Assembly: GCF_020103695.1 (NCBI RefSeq)
Contig: NZ_JAHXBF010000010.1
Span: forward strand, 310,001-374,000
Direction of reading: 5' to 3'
Length of the DNA: 64,000 nt
DNA from: Hyalangium versicolor
GTDB lineage: Bacteria > Myxococcota > Myxococcia > Myxococcales > Myxococcaceae
Positions 63,718 to 64,000 of this stretch are shown here, piece by piece; the first letter of the stretch is position 1; each line of letters opens with the position of its first letter. Made by a program: the position numbers and the translations under genes. Under the pieces are notes generated by a model that searched no databases, was not told the origin of the DNA, and worked only from the letters and a program-made list of their open reading frames with translations.

Positions 63718-64000
63718 GTGACGACTCGATCTCCCCCGCGCCTGAAGCCTCCCGCGCCCCGCTATGAGCGGATGCAGCGGCTTGCGCAGCGCTTCCCGGA
63801 CCTGGACGCCAGCGCCATCGAGACGTGTCTGGCCATGCTGCGCACCTCGCAAGAGCTGAGGGAAGCCTACGACTCCCACTTCACGCGTCACGGCCTGTCC
63901 CAGGGCCGCTTCGTGGTGCTCATCCATCTGCTCTACGCGGAGGATGCCACCAGCGGAGGGCTCAGCCCCGCGGAGCTGGCCGACAGCTCCGAGTGCACCC
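63718..64000 (+). CDS. MarR family transcriptional regulator, partial (start only)
   Basis: 94 residues visible from the GTG at 63718; the gene continues past the window. The stretch YDSHFTRHGLSQGRFVVLIH followed by LLYAEDATSGGLSPAELADS is the winged-helix start of MarR proteins. The strongly basic Pro-rich first 15 residues are unusual. A repeated 11-base motif lies 21 bases upstream, in line with autoregulation. Confidence 0.82.
   Translation, partial: MTTRSPPRLKPPAPRYERMQRLAQRFPDLDASAIETCLAMLRTSQELREAYDSHFTRHGLSQGRFVVLIHLLYAEDATSGGLSPAELADSSECT

Overview
The window is GC-rich, densely packed bacterial chromosome with wobble-GC codon use in every gene. The gene set points to a myxobacterium (Myxococcota, probably a Cystobacterineae relative of Myxococcus, Archangium or Hyalangium). 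The supporting features are many small Cys-rich or DGG-rich lipoproteins, a secreted M4 protease with a PPC domain, a type III export gate without flagellar genes, an RNase G/E with long low-complexity inserts, a Bat/MoxR operon and a toxin-like lipoprotein/partner pair. This is inference from gene content; there is no 16S gene here. No rRNA, tRNA, CRISPR array, insertion sequence or prophage was found.

Layout, left to right. 1-7.2 kb: an amidoligase-type cluster (intracellular subtilase, class I glutamine amidotransferase, ATP-grasp ligase, GCS2-type carboxylate-amine ligase) with a divergent M17 aminopeptidase, then a second ATP-grasp gene and a lipoprotein. 7.3-13.5 kb: glyoxalase I, a Spy-like Gly/Met-rich lipoprotein, a lipoprotein esterase, an unusual RNase HI, an M4 metalloprotease and an MDR oxidoreductase. 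13.5-18.5 kb: aldehyde dehydrogenase, glutamine-synthetase-like ligase and Fe-alcohol dehydrogenase in one operon, with a divergent glutamine amidotransferase. This set could gamma-glutamylate, oxidise and then deglutamylate an amine, and the alcohol dehydrogenase favours an amino alcohol. 18.5-23.2 kb: small proteins, an AI-2E family transporter and rho with a structured leader. 23.2-29.7 kb: a membrane protein with a stand-alone Lon-N-like domain, an orphan protein, and a translationally coupled lipoprotein/partner pair resembling a toxin and its immunity protein. 30-38.1 kb: ligA, acylphosphatase, DUF3052, RNase G/E, a YihY-type membrane protein and an IHF/HU subunit.

38.1-47 kb holds the most unusual region: eleven co-directional, mostly translationally coupled genes encoding a type III export apparatus. 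The genes are SctF-like, SctI/FliE-like, SctJ/FliF, a FliG-N-like protein, SctQ/FliMN, a FliO-like protein, SctR, S, T, U and V. Their order is that of a flagellar fli-flh operon with the ATPase/stator block and motor genes missing. The operon is closed on both sides by unrelated genes, so ATPase, secretin and SctD must lie elsewhere or be absent.

47-64 kb: a PilZ protein, a response regulator, a YbbP-type ABC permease, a zinc-ribbon/TPR protein, a STAS-like protein, then a long coupled operon running leftward: moxR, a DUF58 protein, a BatG-like lipoprotein, batA, batB, batC, batD, batE and an ABC ATPase. Past its promoter lie an alpha/beta hydrolase, a lipoprotein and the start of a MarR regulator preceded by a repeated candidate operator. 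All coordinates come from reading the sequence; family assignments come from recognised motifs without a database search.
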